Shown here: piece after piece, positions 63,829-64,000 of the stretch
Layout: each line of letters begins with the position of its first letter
Numbering within the stretch: the first letter of the stretch is position 1
DNA from: a halophilic archaeon
Lineage (GTDB): Archaea; Halobacteriota; Halobacteria; Halobacteriales; Haladaptataceae
Direction: 5' to 3'
NCBI GenBank assembly: GCA_003298465.1
Contig: QNGA01000004.1
Span: 1-64,000, forward strand
Length of the DNA stretch: 64,000 bases
Translations under genes and position numbers: made by a program
The notes under the pieces: model-generated
The model's database searches: none
What the model was told of the DNA's origin: nothing
Seen by the model: only the letters and a program-made list of their open reading frames with translations

Positions 63829-64000
63829 GGGTTGGCCGGGGCGGCAGTGTGAAACACATCTGAAGCTGTGAGTATTAAGTTTATCATTGGTTCGGTGGTA
63901 CCAGCGACTGAACAATCAAAGCATCGGTGAACGAGAAGGTGTCTGCGATTCCGACGTCGGAGCGGCCGGCCGCCGGTGGGACGCGGTGCTCCGTCACGCC

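Overview
The window is chromosomal DNA from a halophilic archaeon (class Halobacteria). The evidence is high-GC coding sequence with very acidic proteins, an S-layer glycoprotein and other PGF-CTERM-type surface proteins, bacterioruberin genes (crtB, cruF, lyeJ, crtD), Tat and lipobox signals, HalOD1 and halo-type winged-helix proteins, archaeal housekeeping genes (rpl44e, rps27e, aIF2-alpha, nop10, dphB, trm5, PAC2 chaperone), an F420-type LLM oxidoreductase, and TATA elements about 24-31 nt upstream of start codons, as expected for leaderless mRNAs. The genus cannot be fixed from sequence reading alone. Most of the window is ordinary core genome; accessory DNA is limited to a few small scars.

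Layout. 1-2.7 kb: redox genes (Fe-S/FAD oxidase C-terminus, flavin reductase, 2Fe-2S ferredoxin). 2.7-8 kb: small zinc-ribbon protein, CorA with a coupled mini membrane protein, a lipoprotein, CysS, two halo-specific unknowns and Trm112. 8-13.5 kb: LLM oxidoreductase, DUF4349 lipoprotein, a GMC-dehydrogenase operon behind a palindromic operator candidate, and tpiA. 13.8-25.5 kb: dinB, two HalOD1 proteins, a methyltransferase, purA, a winged-helix regulator, a 702-aa coiled-coil protein, a PHP-domain protein, rplK and a DRG-type GTPase. 25.8-30.5 kb: VOC protein, S-layer glycoprotein with a long leader and a terminator, a degenerate 25-bp tandem repeat, and dphB. 30.6-31.7 kb: about 1.1 kb without a convincing gene that holds five copies of an 11-bp motif. 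31.7-34.4 kb: trm5, tRNA-Thr(CGU), a DUF1214 fragment, a small membrane protein and a truncated integrase, which look like the scar of a lost integrated element. 34.6-38.6 kb: katG, cupin, pantoate kinase. 38.6-39.7 kb: a decayed cluster of accessory genes, including a frameshifted gene. 39.7-43.9 kb: surface and HTH proteins, threonine synthase, GerW-like protein. 43.9-48.1 kb: the bacterioruberin locus. 48.4-52.2 kb: a B12/iron-chelate ABC importer with divergent binding-protein and permease/ATPase genes. 52.2-59.5 kb: acetyltransferase, methyltransferase, small membrane proteins, NucS and MutS within 1 kb of each other. 59.6-64 kb: unknowns, a Tat-exported hydrolase, the rpl44e-rps27e-aif2a-nop10-PAC2 operon, and a winged-helix membrane protein.

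How the genes work together. crtB makes phytoene, and crtD-lyeJ-cruF convert lycopene-derived C40 into C50 bacterioruberin. The btu genes form one importer. NucS and MutS both address DNA mismatches. The translation operon is the standard archaeal arrangement. The most unusual material is non-coding or decayed: the 11-bp motif array, the 25-bp tandem repeat, a structured segment before the btu locus, three solitary IS200/IS605-like hairpins, and a hidden frameshifted gene at 38.6-39.0 kb.
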